A DNA stretch of 64,000 bases. Source: Viscum album (lineage: Eukaryota; Streptophyta; Magnoliopsida; Santalales; Viscaceae). A program made the translations under genes and the position numbers. The notes under the pieces were generated by a model. The model searched no databases. It was not told the DNA's origin and was given only the letters and a program-made list of their open reading frames with translations. The number at the start of each line of letters is the position of its first letter. The first letter of the stretch is position 1. The stretch is from NCBI GenBank assembly GCA_963277665.1, contig OY728166.1, positions 1,074,676,014 through 1,074,740,013 on the forward strand. Direction: 5' to 3'. Positions 1 to 13,208 of the stretch are shown piece by piece.

Positions 1-1110
1 GAAACTCATATACTCTATGAAAAGGATTCACTCCTGAGGAATGTGTTTGGAGCCATGTAGTCGTTAAAGCTTCTGATTGTACCATAGTATCATTTGGAGG
101 TGACAAACCCTGAACATAATGAGGAATAATCATATCCTGACAAAAGTGTTATAAGGGATCAATGTGTCCACGATTTTTACACATCTTCACAGGTATAGGA
201 CAAGAACGTCTGGTGTCTCCTTCCTACCAGAACTGATTGAAATTCAGGGGAACATTTTTTACTGTAACAGATGGTGTAGAGGAGGCTCGCTGATGAGACC
301 CACCCCCACCACTTCTGTGATGATCCCACAAATTCCTATTCTTCCCATTTAAGAGACTAAAGATACCACCCAGTTGAAGAGAAGAGGTGGAAAATCAAAC
401 CATTTTAGCAATATTGTTTTATTTCATCATAGCTCTATATAGTATATCCTCATAGGTAGAATGTTTCCGCATAAACACATGTGATCGGATATCAGGTCAC
501 AAACCTTAATGGTACTTCCACGCCTTCTGTTGGTCATTATTTACCATGTCGATATCAAAATGGGAAACCTCAGAAAATTAGTTGGTGTACACTAACATTG
601 AATGATATCCCTACATTAAAGATAGGATTTATAAAGACCTCTAAAGCACCCACAAATCTGAAAAAAACTACTTAATGAACATGGATTTGAAACCCTTTAA
701 ATCCATTGCTATATTCATATCTACATGGACCACAAAATACCACCACTTATTCCCTGATCCATCAAGTTTGAACACTGCACACCTCACCCTAATATTCTCA
801 AGTGTCTCTAGGAAGTCTAATATTTTATCAATCTAGTCAAACCAATCCTCAACCTCTTGAGGTTATTACATTTCATTAAAGAATGGTGGATTCTCTTATA
901 ATAACTCTCATGATTGATCTCTGACTCCTCCATCTCTTAGTTGAACCTCAACCACTATTTTCTGAACTCATAGTTTATCCTTATTGACATCACAGAATTA
1001 CAATTACGGCAAGAGCTGGCCATGCACTTATCACAACATATCTCTCTTGTTTTAAAAATCCTATCTCTTATCTATCAGACATACCAAGACATGAAATCTT
1101 GATGGTAGAT
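1..1110 (-). pseudogene. Broken Ty3/gypsy gag (leftmost element)
   Basis: Remnant of a retrotransposon Gag (capsid plus nucleocapsid) read on the minus strand. Around 900-830 the minus-strand translation gives a Pro-Pro-Phe-Phe-Asn-Glu stretch followed by EDWFD. Around 790-715 it gives RCAVFKLDG and a KWWYFV block. Both are hallmarks of the plant retrotransposon gag domain, where the capsid core carries a conserved L-x-G-x-A-x-x-W-W pattern. Near 470-420 there is an AETFY..GYTI block like the C-terminal end of that domain. A poor CCHC zinc-knuckle trace (C..C...GH) lies near 170-130. Many stops and frame changes interrupt it, so no product is expected. The 3' side and any pol lie left of the window. 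The assignment to Ty3/gypsy gag is fairly secure; the clade is not. Confidence 0.7.
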
Positions 1111-1111
1111 T

Positions 1112-1124
1112 GCATCTGATACCA
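1112..1124 (-). promoter_or_regulatory. Primer-binding site of leftmost element
   Basis: The minus strand reads TGGTATCAGATGC, matching the initiator methionine tRNA primer site (TGGTATCAGAGC type) used by many plant LTR retrotransposons. It lies between the broken gag on its left and an LTR ending ...ATTTCATCA on its right, which fixes the orientation as minus. Confidence 0.75.
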
Positions 1125-1129
1125 AATGG

Positions 1130-3332
1130 TGATGAAATATCCTGGGTTTCCCTCAAACCCGGCACCCGACCCATTCCGTCACATACTCAAATGGAATTCT
1201 CAATCCCCATGTGGTGGTGACAAGTACCTGGGAATTGAACAAAAAAATAGTGTGAATGATTTCTCCTAACTTGAACAACAACATGGAATATATATTTAAA
1301 TCAATAAAGAAACAATAGAATACTATATGATATATATACCATTACTTTATGGAAACAACAAAAACATAAAACAAAAAATGTAGCCAAAAACACTAAGATG
1401 AAAGTCCAACTAAAAAGGTCTAAAAACCAAACAGTTACTCCAAAAAATGCTAGAGATAGACTCCCACCATCATAAAACCAGCTACCCAACCTGCTGACAT
1501 GAACCCCATCACCTCACTATGGGGCCCTACCTTTCCCTACATTGGAAAAAAAACAGAGTTCTACGAATATCTGAATAGGTCCACAGGGTGTGAGCTAATA
1601 GTCTCAGTAAGATCCTACCTAGGTGTTCCATAACCAGTGTTTTTATAAAAATCCATTTATGGTCATTTTAAATAAAAAATTGAATGATATGTAGTAAAGT
1701 AGTTTTATAGAAAACATTTTAAACATTTCAATTTTTCTATAGTTTTAAAAAAAGCCGGTATATCAATTTCAATGAAATTTTAAATATATTTTTTTCCACA
1801 GGAATAATCATTTATATCAAGGATAACTCATAAATTAAATTAATACAAAATATGAGAACATGTATAAAAAAACATATGAATACAATAGTTCTATGATATA
1901 GACTACTCATACCAAAATAATCATGTGCACAAATCTATTTATAAAACAACGAGCCCAGGAATCATCGGAATACCCCATGAGTAAATCCCCAAAATGCCAA
2001 TATAATTCCTTTAGAACAATGAGACAATGAAACATAGGAAATCATCATGAAAAACCACCTTGATAATCACAAAACAATGGATGATGGATCCAAGCTAAAC
2101 CCTTCACCTATGTACCAATGGTAACTCGTGTCCTCTTTTTTAAAAATCATTTCAACACTTTGAAAACAATTTCAAAACCATTTTGGAATTTCCATTTCAA
2201 TACTTCAAGAATACCCTTATCCATTATATTTATCAATAACCAAGGAAAATGTATTTTTTAACTAAAACCCTTTTTAACACACACAAAACATTTATACAAA
2301 TTTCAATATAAAAAATAGTTTATAAATAAAAACCACCAAGTTGATCGACGAAGGAAAGATACAGAACCACCAACCTCAATGCTCGGGTCACACATGCTCG
2401 TAATGGAATCCACCAATAATGAAACCCAAAAACGTCAATAAAGGATCTAGATTCAAATCCACTTTAAGATTGATTCAAATATATATAAAAGTGGTCTACG
2501 GAAGAGTGGAAACCTACAAACCTTGAAGACGAACACCTGTTGAGCTATGACCAACAAATCAAAAATTCTTCTATCATGAGATCTCACAATGGATCTAGAC
2601 GAAGAATATAAAAAACATCCAACTTAGATCAATGGATCAAGTAAAACAATGATAGAGGGCTACTACAATCAAGCAAAATGAAGAAATTGAAATATCACTT
2701 ACCAAGGGAGATGTACTAAAATATCAATGGTGCTTGAATGCTGAAAAGAGCGACCATGGAAGAAAGGCACTTCTAAAAATTACATAGGAACATCCTTTTG
2801 TCGATAGAAAGGAATAATCGGTCAATGGAAATAAACAAAACACCAGAGCACTTGTTTTAACATTAGGTGTGGTCTGAGTCATGACGTGTAACCCCTAGTG
2901 ACGTTGTGAAGTCAATGCAAGATAAGTAGGTAAAAAACCCATCACCTGAGGTTAAAGACTGACCTTTTAACTAGTAACGTCATGTAATCCCCAGTCATAA
3001 TGTGTACCCTTTCACATGCCTGATCTCCCCTTTCAAACCTTGTATCCAGAAAACATTACATGGAATGTAACCTCTCTACATCCTAAAAAATATATAGAAA
3101 CCCACCTAAATCAAAAACTAACTTTGATATAGAAAAACAACATACCTGAACAAGATAAAATGATATTACACTATAGATGATTTAGATGTTACCAAACATG
3201 TGTTAGTATATACATTTATTATAACAAAAAATCTATCAAATGTTTTATATGATTATATATATTCAAACTCATTTATATCATCTATGTTTTATAAGAAAAT
3301 TAGATATTTATTTATCACCTTTAGAAGGGAGT
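1130..3332 (-). repeat. Long LTR (partial) of leftmost gypsy element
   Basis: Non-coding AT-rich sequence directly outside the minus-strand primer site, so by position it is the 5' LTR of the leftmost element. Its inner end starts TGATGAAATATCC on the plus strand (LTR end ...TTTCATCA on the minus strand). A possible minus-strand TATA box lies near 3090-3100. The outer end is not seen: element R is inserted at 3332. At most 40 bp of this LTR (33704-33743) may follow R before the copia element begins. No ORF of note. Its partner LTR is outside the window, so its length cannot be confirmed. Confidence 0.5.
3328..3332. repeat. Target-site duplication of R, left copy
   Basis: GGAGT, identical to 33699-33703 on the far side of element R, 30.4 kb away. 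Confidence 0.85.
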
Positions 3333-6300
3333 TATAAAGTCCATGACCCTAATACCCCATACCTAGTTCATTAACTCAACAAATTTATATTATGAAGATA
3401 TTTTTTCATCCCAAAGGACCGAATTATTTAGTTTTTTTTTTGAAAAAATGAGAAAAAAAACTATGTTTTACATTACAACATGAATGGAAAAAAACAACAT
3501 AGTAACTCCATTGAAAACATCCACAATTCCTTGATTATCACTACAAGTTTTTCATAAATTACATTTTTACATCATTGGAAAAAAATAAAACATAAGAAAA
3601 GGGTGAGATCAGATGCTTAGTAAGGTTAAACAATACAGTGGAATCTATCATATCCATAAAAAATATGGGAAGGTGAATAAATTAATAAAATTCAAATATA
3701 AAATAATCCTGAACATAATATGTTAGGAATAAAATATGAATAAATAATTTGATATAAATAATAATACGATACTTAACCAAGGGAATTCTACTAGTTGACT
3801 AATCACATGATTTATCAATTTATAATATCATAATTAAAGAATGAATAATTAAAAACATCATGACCATGCCATCAATGCATTGGCCCAGAATTCTACATAA
3901 ATGGGTAAGGCCTCACCCAAAACCCAGTCTAGTTTGTCTCTTGAGACCTACAGATACATCGAGGGTCTATAGTAGGCCCCACTCATCAATTACTAAGTCT
4001 AATGAATTACTTATCTGATGAATAATATATTTAAAATGATATCATTAAATCAAATTTCCCATTCTAATTTTAATATTTGAATCATAATAAATGATTAAAT
4101 TACTCTAATAAAATAATTGATACATTCTTGAAAAAAATACCCTTTTCTATTGAAAGAAGGGTTATTTTGGAAAATCCATTGCATTTTTCATAAAATCATA
4201 TGTAAAAAATGAATATATCATAAAATAAAATGGAAGGATAATTAATTTATGTTTTGGGAACAAATTATTTCCAACTTAAGTCAAAATAATTAAACAAGAT
4301 TTATAAGAAACTTTAGAAATGGGCCACATCTGTGTATTTTAAGATTAAATTTAGGGATCTTTAGAGTGTAAAAAAGATTAATTGTTTATATCAATCCAAA
4401 AATGAACTATGATATATTTTAATAACAAAAAAATTAATTTTATAAGAATTACTTTTACTTAAAATAGATTTCGTAGAGCACATGAAAATGCATAAGAAAC
4501 TGAAAAGATCCCTTAAATCGACCATACTTATCGAGAATAATTGAGAAAGGAACCATGTAAAACATGTATTCTCCCATAAGATAAAAATAAAATGATATGT
4601 ATAGATGGTTCTGGAACATATACATAGGATTTTGAAGCATTATATAAAAATAATGAATAAATAAATTGGGGTAAAGAGAAAGATAGCATAACCTGAAAGA
4701 AAATAGAGGTTCGGGAAGAAACCCTTATGACTTTGTAATCAATCGAATCGTATGATAGATAAAATTAATAATTAGAAAATGAAACTTTTAATACCATGAA
4801 TATGAAGTACCTTATGGTATGATACATTATGTTTTTGAATAAATACACCATAAACAATATATAAGTGTTGAATAATACATATCTCACCAATATAAAAGTG
4901 AGAAGAAAAAACCCTTACCATATTTCCAAAAGTGTTCTACCCTTGTACATAATGTCATGGATAATTAAATTAGATTCATTAAAAAATATTTAAAAACCAA
5001 TTAAATATGTATTTTATTTATTATTGTTTTATTCTATTTATTTATTGTCTTTTTGATGAGTTTAAATATTTAACATTCTCATTCAAGAGTGTTCTTTTAC
5101 ATGGTTTTCAAGATTAGTTCACTTTTTTAAATGTACGAAAGTTCACATGAAATGGGAATAGTTATACAGAATTTAAATTATATGTCAATAAGAAATATAG
5201 TGAATTTTAAATTATTATATAAAACATTTGTTTATTTGGGATGGAGATGAATCATTAGATAAGATGTTATTGATAGTCTTTTATATTACTTTTCTGTTTT
5301 TTCAATCATTATAAAGTAGTTTTGTTTCATTAATAAATATTATTTATATATAATGGTTATAAAATATTAAAAAAGATTTAGTACTTATATTGTAATATTT
5401 TTTAACCATAATATTGGTTTTATGACCATCCTTGAAGGCATAAATGAAAACAAACATGTTATCCATAAAGGGATTAAATCGACAGCCCAAGGATAATGTT
5501 TATATATTTAGGATAAAAGGAAAAGGAGAAGAGAATTGATGGTGTATTTTCAATTCAAATAATAAAATTAATGTATATATATAAGATACATGACTTATCA
5601 CGCATGTTTTGATTAAGTAGGTTAGAATAGTATACTAAAATAAAAGAAATTGTAATGAAAATAATGATAGAAAAAGATGAATTAACCTCATGACATATTC
5701 TCCTTGAAAACAACCTTAGGGAAATAGGTTTTGGTATTTTTTTGGGCCAGAACCTCTTAAATGTGGGGAAGATAATTAGTAATTTTGTTGGGAAGAAATT
5801 GTAAAATCTTAGAAGTCTAATAGGAGTGAGGAGAAGTGGTGGTGAGGGGTGTTATTTATAGTTGAGGAGAGAGGTGTTTTCTCATTATCATATTCTTTAG
5901 TTTATTAGTTCAGGTTAATACTATAAATAGTTTGAGAATTATCTGTAAATATATTAAAATAATTAATTATATTTCAATATTATGCGATTACATTATCCAT
6001 AAATATTCAATGAATCCAAAAATCATGTATATGTTAAATACCATAAATTATTATATTTTACTATTCACCAAAAAATTAACTATTTCATAAAAATACCCAA
6101 ATTTCACCTTAAGATAATTCTAAAAATTCAATTTAAAAAAAATCAGTTAATTTTTTTCTATATAATTTATAGAAGTGTCAAGATATAGTTTTAAAAGAAG
6201 TTCTACATTAAATGAGGTGATATTATCTTAAAACAATATAGTCTTTTAATGCATCAATTTGGATAAATTTCAATATTATGCCAATAAAATAATTTAGGTT

Positions 6301-6515
6301 AATGTAAAAAAATTAGGTTATATATAAAATATATAATTTTATAAATTTGGTTAATAATATTCATACCCTATAATTTCATATCTATGTTTTAACAGTCATT
6401 TTAAAAATAATGATATTTAGTTGTATAACATAGTTTTTTTAATCTTGGGCTTGTGTGAAACCTATTTTCTCGAAGCAATTAAAAATATAATACCATAAAA
6501 TCATGGGGTGTAACA
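3333..6515 (-). repeat. 3' LTR of element R
   Basis: 3183 bp. The minus-strand start is TGTTACACCCC..., followed by ATGATTTTATGG; the same lead-in (TGTAACAACCC..AAGATTTTATG) opens the LTRs of element B. The plus-strand left end (TATAAAGTCC) aligns with TGTAAAGACC at 8531. Matching blocks to the split 5' LTR include 3440-3620 versus 8640-8803, 3890-4010 versus 19920-20040, and 5821-6000 versus 21870-21896 plus 33033-33180. At 3872-3883 it holds TCAATGCATTGG, one base off the 12-bp palindrome conserved in the B and C LTRs. Confidence 0.85.
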
Positions 6516-6529
6516 ATATCCCCTTCATC
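6516..6529 (-). promoter_or_regulatory. Polypurine tract of R
   Basis: The minus strand reads GATGAAGGGGATAT immediately before the 3' LTR, the position and base composition expected for the plus-strand DNA primer of reverse transcription. Confidence 0.6.
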
Positions 6530-7639
6530 AGAAATTTCTTCCTCACAATTTAAAATTGTAGTTTAGAAATCCAAGTTTGATACTTTAAAATTCCATTGTG
6601 AGAAATCGACATTAGAAATTGGGTTTATAAAATATACTCTTAATAATATAGAAAGGGAAATGAAACGGTTACTACAAAACAACGACTTATTATTGGAAAT
6701 AATAAGTGGTATTTTATAACATGGAAATGGAAGAGAAATATATATATCTTGTTTTGATGGAGAGTGATAGTGAACATGGTCATTAGAATGTTAATGATCA
6801 AGAAACTATAAATCTTATTATTTGTTAAAGGACAAATGATTTTTCAGAATGAAAAGTAATCATATAATGTTTTTTTTTTCAAAAATAGTTTTCCTAGAGT
6901 TGAGGGATTATATTAATATACATATAGCCACATGAGAATAAAAATATTCCTTTTTTACATTCCATTTCATAAGCATAATCTCATCCTTTTTTTTTACTTT
7001 AATCCATTTTCACATCATCCCTTACACCTAGAAATAAAGTCTCAAGTTGAATTTTTCATTCTTGGAGAACTTTTACTGAATCAAATGGTCCTTAAATTAT
7101 TCGTTCAACCTTTATATATTTATTGAAACCAATAATTTTATCATATGTTATCAATGAACCATAATTTACAGATTTTAACATGATCCATTATACAAGTACT
7201 TAATCAGAAGACCCATCTAAGACATGTCTTTCCATAATCAGTAACCAAAAAACTTATAAGGTAACTAAATTTAAAAAATAAACAAAACATAATATTCTCC
7301 AAATTATTTATCTCTTATTTTCACATAAAAAATATATTAATAACTCAATATCTTATAAACCTTTTCGAAACATGCATTCTTTTAATTCTTTAAAGAATAA
7401 CTACTTCAATACAATTATTATATATCACATGATTCATATAACCAAAGTATTATTGACAAAATTACCAATTAACATAGTTAATGAATCCAAATAAATACAT
7501 ATTAATCACTCATATTTGTCTATAGATGTATCATAATCCTGAATTTGATCCCTTATATTCATCTGGGATATATTACCATTGTGCTTAGGGAATTAATTTT
7601 CATAGTTCTCCCAATAATTACAGTTGAAGTAGTGAATAA

Positions 7640-7950
7640 TGTAAAATTATATAATTCTATTGTAATCATGACAATGATGTCCTTTTTCTATACACATAAA
7701 GAAAAATAATTTTCCATTTAAGCATATACCATGGGTTTTCCTTCCACAATTATCACATGTTGGAAAATACTTCTTTTTATTCATCCATTTATCAAATTTT
7801 TTATTAAAATCCACTTCCTCTATTACATACATTTGAAGTCATGAAACTTGAATAATTCATTCATTTTATTTTCTAATCATGATATGTTTTCCTCTTTTGG
7901 TGAGAATATTTGTGAGACTACTTCCCATTAAAATGTTGTATTAAGATCAT
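7640..7950 (-). pseudogene. Gag zinc-knuckle remnant of R
   Basis: The minus-strand open stretch 7832-7647 (61 residues) contains CDNCGRKTHGICLNG followed by MCIEKGHHCHDYN. This is two retroviral-type CCHC knuckles with the same spacing and neighbours as the gag of element B (CTKCGKKHGGDCLKG ... CGKEGHRVGEC). Just upstream a NILMGSSL-like stretch resembles the N-terminal part of the B gag, so the roughly 170-residue capsid domain between them seems to be deleted. Such knuckles bind genomic RNA during packaging. With the capsid missing this is a relic. Confidence 0.75.
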
Positions 7951-8516
7951 ACAAGACGTTATCATTCCTACTCTTCAGATCATGTGCTTTGGAGAGGATT
8001 AAATATTTTATACTATGATTCATTTCTAAAAAATGGAATAAAGTATATAGAATCATAAAATTATTAAAAGTAATTTATATCCCAAAACTAGTGAAACACA
8101 TAACATAAATTGAAAAAAATATACACAGATAATCTGATAATCATAAACATGATTTCTTTGGGTATATTTTAACTTTTGAATATATCATAATGGGTTTTAA
8201 TGAAAATGTAAATTATCCTAAGTATATACCCTTAGAGTGTCGAACCAGGTGCATAATAAGTACCATTTTAATGTACCAGGTTACGCCCAGTCAGTCCTAA
8301 CACACCCTTTTGGAGCAGTTACCCATAGGCACATCTGTGCCAGTACCACATCCACTTGTAATATCTAGATGTGGATGTATTTCTTGGAATAACTACATTA
8401 TCTATAACTTAAAAAATGATATTATGTTCTTCTATTACTGCCCAAAATGTCTATCTTAGAGTTATATTCCCTAATCTATGTTTTCTAAATCTATTTTCAT
8501 AGTTTATACTAAACTA

Positions 8517-8529
8517 TTTATGATACCAA
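8517..8529 (-). promoter_or_regulatory. Primer-binding site of R
   Basis: The minus strand reads TTGGTATCATAAA next to an LTR end GGGTCTTTACA, matching the initiator-Met-tRNA site and the spacing seen in elements A, B and C (GTTGGTATCA). Confidence 0.75.
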
Positions 8530-8530
8530 C

Positions 8531-8803
8531 TGTAAAGACCCAACCCCAGTAGCTCTGAGATAGTGCCTTAATTCATGAAATTGGTAATATGAACCTGTTT
8601 TTGCATCCTAACAGACCAAAATTTTTAGTTGATTTATAAAAATAGATTCAAAAATGGGTTTTATGTTACAACTAGAAAGAAAAAAAACAAAGAAACGCCT
8701 TTGGAAACAACCATATCTACTCGATTGTCCCTGCATATCAATCATAATATACATCTTTGAATCTTGGGAAAAAATAAAAAATAATAGAGGTTTGAGATCA
8801 TAT
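8531..8803 (-). repeat. 5' LTR of R, first piece
   Basis: Aligns with 3333-3610 of the intact R LTR. It is cut at 8803 by the insertion of element A. Confidence 0.8.
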
Positions 8804-10739
8804 TGTAACACCACGAGATTTTAAGATATATATTCTTTTTAATTTCATTGATGTATTGTGTTGTACACTACATGAAGATTAGTGTGTACTGTACACAACA
8901 CCGTATTGGCAGGCTGTATATGTAACACTATTTTTTTATTGTGTTATTAACAATTTAAAGTTATTTTTATAGAATTAATTTCAATAAATAATAAGTAAAT
9001 GTGATATCTAAATATTCTCATCAGGTCATTATAATGGCATGTATGAATAATATTAACATCATTTTAAAAAATATTTAAATGAAAATACACGAGTCTATAA
9101 AATAATAAAAACAAATTTTACAGATTTAATTAGTGATATATTTATGTAATATATTAAATTTAATGTTTTAAATTCATCTTATATGTTTTCTAGAAATGAT
9201 ATAAGAACAAATACAATTTTCCAGATAAAATAAGTATTTTACAAAAACAAAATTCTCCCTTTTGATGGATAACTATTTTTAAATATAGTTTTTAACTATT
9301 TTATAATTTATATTTAACATAATAAACTTATTATATGGAATATGGAAATCAAAATTTTCCCTGGATGAAATTTTGGCATTTTCCTGATGTAATTCATATT
9401 ATCATGAATTATGTAAAATACTACATTTTAATTAAAATTCATCTTTTCATCTAATTTATTTATATAGTTATATTATATTTATAATTGGTTTTAAAGTGTA
9501 TTTTTATTATTTATTTTTTATTAAAATTTTGTTCATTTTATGTAAATTAAAATTAAAATTTGACATAAACACATGTCAATCTTTTGGTAGTTTTTACTTA
9601 TTAAAAACACGCCTTTTGGTTTTGGCAATGAAATTAATTTTAAATTAATTAAAGAAAATTATATGTTTTTAATTTAGAAAAATTGATTCAATATTTGGAA
9701 TTATAAGTTCCAAATTATATAAATAGGTACATTTTATTTTTTTGACATTATGAAAATTAACTTCATTAATTATTTTATTTACCATGGTTAAAGGGTAAAT
9801 TAGGTAAATATGGGTAAAAATATTATAATAATATATAACTACCATAAAAAATGTTCTAATATTATTGGATGAGTCATAAGAGACCTCAAAAATTTATATA
9901 CTGGTCTTTATAAATTGTAGAGCCACGTTGGTGTGAGAATGACATATTATAATAATTAATTTAATGTAAAGGGAAATATAACATAAACATGTACCTTTTA
10001 ACTTAAAATGTTCTATGTTGGGGTCATATAATTTATATCTTTGACTATAAATAGTAATTAGAAATATAATAATATTTCCTACATCATGGTATATTATTTA
10101 TAATTTTTAGATGTTAAATAAAACATTTATTTATGAAACAATGATGATGCATTTATTACCTTATAAATGAAAGATTCGAATAAATGATATTATAAATATT
10201 AAAATAAATGTAATTTGAAGATGTTTATTCCATTAATTAATTTAATGAGTTATTATGACTATTTTCCTCTGATTTAATTTAGTTTTTTTTTAATCAATAA
10301 AGTTGTTATATCTTTAACAAAAAACAATAACTAAATAGTGTCAAAATTGACATAAATGATTTTTAAAAATATAATATTTTATTAAATTATATAATAATAA
10401 TAATAATAAATTATGATTTGACCAAAAAACTTATATAATGTTAAAAATGTCATTAAATATCCACATTTTGTTTTCTTTTCATTTGATAGTAACCATAACA
10501 ACAGTATATTGTAAAAATAGAAGAACACATGGTAAGAGATAATTTATTTAACTAATGGTTAAAGCCAATGATAAGGTTAATTTTGTGACCTAAACATGTC
10601 TGAAAGCTATTGTTTGAGAATTTTTTTTCCAAATTCCTATTATACTCGAAATATATCACATTGGAGTTATTATAATTTGAAAATAAATTTATAATAAATT
10701 AATATTTCAAGACTTTCCTAAAGTGGCCCACCTCCCTCT

Positions 10740-10747
10740 TATAAGAG
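10740..10747 (+). promoter_or_regulatory. TATA box of A 5' LTR
   Basis: TATAAGAG following CACCTCCCTCT, at the same place in the LTR as the TATAAAAG boxes of B and C. The copy in the A 3' LTR (near 17437) has mutated to TATTAAAAAG. Confidence 0.6.
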
Positions 10748-11079
10748 GCCACCAAATCTACCCACTTACTAACACATATAAATCCCCTTTTCACATCCAA
10801 ATTATTCTCAAATAAACTATAAACATCCTTTAGGTATTCTTATGGGCCACACATTTTGAATAAATTCCTCCTATGGATACCTTTTGTTCACATCAAAAAG
10901 AGATACTTGAAAACTAGGTAATGGTTTTATCACCTCTTTCAACATTCTTTTCTTCTTAGATTTCCTCTTCTTATGTTTTTTAAATAATAATGAAATAAAT
11001 AAAGTATCATATACATTTTGTGACTTTATTTTAATTATGGTATATCCTTATACATCCTTTTATCCATCCTGTGACTAAC

Positions 11080-11130
11080 AATATCACCTTCTGTGCATAA
11101 GTACGGCTTACCGTCTCCACACTGTAGTGT
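11080..11130 (+). promoter_or_regulatory. Leader stem-loop, A 5' LTR, copy 1 (eroded)
   Basis: Core TACGGCTTACCGTCTCCAC with inner hairpin ACGG-CTTA-CCGT. The outer stem keeps TGTG/CACA and an outer CAC/GTG but has lost the middle pairs. A second, poorer copy lies at 11279-11325 (TTCGTATGTAC..CCTCTTCACGAA). Confidence 0.6.
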
Positions 11131-12945
11131 AATTTGTTATTCAATAATACATAATTGATTTTTAAATAATGATGTCTATAATGGATGTAAATAATTAATA
11201 TAAAATGATAATTATTCTTTATAATTAATATACCATTCAATTCCATACCATTTTACAGTTAATTGAATGATATAGTTGCTCATTCGTATGTACAACCTGT
11301 CCTCTTCACGAAGTGATGCTATACATTCTACATGATCTTCATTAAACAATGATTATATACATTAATTTAATGAATAAATATGATATATATTTTTCTAATA
11401 TCACTCTTATAATGATCTTACTATAACCAAATATGTCTAACATGAACTTATTAGACAATACATGCATAAGAACATAAATCAGTTATTATCTGAATAACGA
11501 CCACCAATTAAATGTTACCAAAAAAATAAATCATAATATGATCATTTATGAAATTATTAAATGAATATGGTTATGGAATAAGTAAATAACATTCTTTGAA
11601 TCATTATATAGGAGTCTCAGATACTTACAAAGGATATCAGACCTAATATAAGTTATAATTTAACAATCTCATTATTATAAGAGAGTGTTTATACGTAAGT
11701 ATTTACTAGGAAATATTTATCATCCACATACATGTTTCCTATAATATGTAATATTATTTTTTATTCTTATAAAATATTTTCAATTTTACCCATTGATAAA
11801 TTTTTATTAAATTTTATGAATGTAATTTTTTGTCATTTTTCAATTATAGGTACATTTTGGATTTTCCAATAAGAGTATGAGAAGAATGTATTTTTAACTT
11901 TTATAAAACTAATTTATTTTTATGGATTTATAAAACCTTATTTCCATGATGAATCCTCTACATGATTTGAATTTAATTTTCCAAAAAAATCTTTCCTTTT
12001 AAAATTGTTTTGTATTTTGAGAAAGGAAAACATTTTTTAAGAATAAAGGATGTTTTCCTGAAAATTATGTTCAACTGTTTTATCAATATTATTTTCCATA
12101 AAAGTTGAAACTCTTTAAATAGGGTTGTCTTTCAATCCCTTTTATTGATATGATTTTATTTTTATAATGATGTAATGAAACATTATATGGATTATGTTTT
12201 TATGGAATGATATTTAAGAAACCCATTTTATTTCCTCGGTTACGATATGACTAATGATTTATGTTTTTGTGGAACATGTAAGAATGAATTCATTAATAGA
12301 TGGGCGGGACATATATCTACCTCAAATTAATTGGGTAAATATTTATATCTCATGATATATAAATTAATATAAGGAAACACAAATCTAGTTTAGTAACACA
12401 TGGTTTAACTGAAATTTAAACCCAATATAGTAATGGACTTTGTCTGCTATAATGGTGTTGGAAATGAGCCTTGACTAATATGAAATGATTTCCTATACTT
12501 ATGTTTATTCCAAAAAACTTCATGTCTTTTGTTTTTACTTTTGGGATTATGTCCATTAATTTTTTTGAACATTTATCCCTTGACATGATATCACGATCTT
12601 TATATACAGGATAACACATCTAAATGTTATGTTCTTATGTCTTATGATTGTGATATGATTGATATTTCCCGTTTCTACCCTTAATGATAATTTGAGATCA
12701 CCCTTTGATATGTTTTTTCCTAGGACATGATGAAGGGTATTATGTAATCTATGTCAAAAAATACTCTACCTATGAAGAATTAAGCAAGATAAAATATATA
12801 TATTTTATGAACCAGGTGTTTATGTTTCCTAGTTTCCAAAGACACAATACCTCTACGGTCCTACCATGGCTTTATTATATGTTGAAATCAATATAAATTA
12901 TAATTTAAGTCATATAAATTTATATATCATTTGGGTCTTTAGAGT

Positions 12946-12957
12946 TGGTATCAGAGA
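12946..12957 (+). promoter_or_regulatory. Primer-binding site of A
   Basis: TGGTATCAGAGA, two bases after the LTR end. Initiator-Met-tRNA type, nearly identical to that of element B. Confidence 0.85.
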
Positions 12958-13208
12958 AATGGTTTAGTTAATCTTTGGATACTAGGATGCGAAAATTTTA
13001 GTGGGATTCCTAGAGATATTTCTAAGGTCTTCCTTAGGATTTCCATATGGGTAAGTCTAACTATATGATAATGTACTATAATAATGGTAATGATCAATAA
13101 TAACCTTGGATTAAACCTAAGATGTTTGTGATTGAAAGTACCCCCTTGATTATGTTTTTTTTCCTATTATGATTTTTTTCTCTAACAATATTTTTTTGGG
13201 TTTTAGAC

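Larger units (their letters stand above)
6516..8530 (-). other. Internal region of R, mostly non-coding
   Basis: 2015 bp between the two R LTRs. Reading on the minus strand: primer site, a decayed leader, a gag remnant that has lost its capsid part, then about 1.1 kb without ORFs. The last 400 bp include a block, ACCATGTTC..CTATCACTCTCCATCA (minus strand, near 6760-6790), clearly shared with element B near 28560-28585. No protease, reverse transcriptase or integrase sequence is visible. Confidence 0.75.
8804..12943 (+). repeat. 5' LTR of element A
   Basis: 4140 bp, starting TGTAACACCACGAGATTTTA and ending GGGTCTTTAGA before the primer site. It has a TATA-like TATAAGAG at 10740-10747 after a CT-rich stretch. 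Eroded leader stem-loops lie at about 11080-11130 and 11279-11325. The palindrome position near 12327 has drifted to AATTAATT. The short open stretches inside are chance ORFs. Confidence 0.85.
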
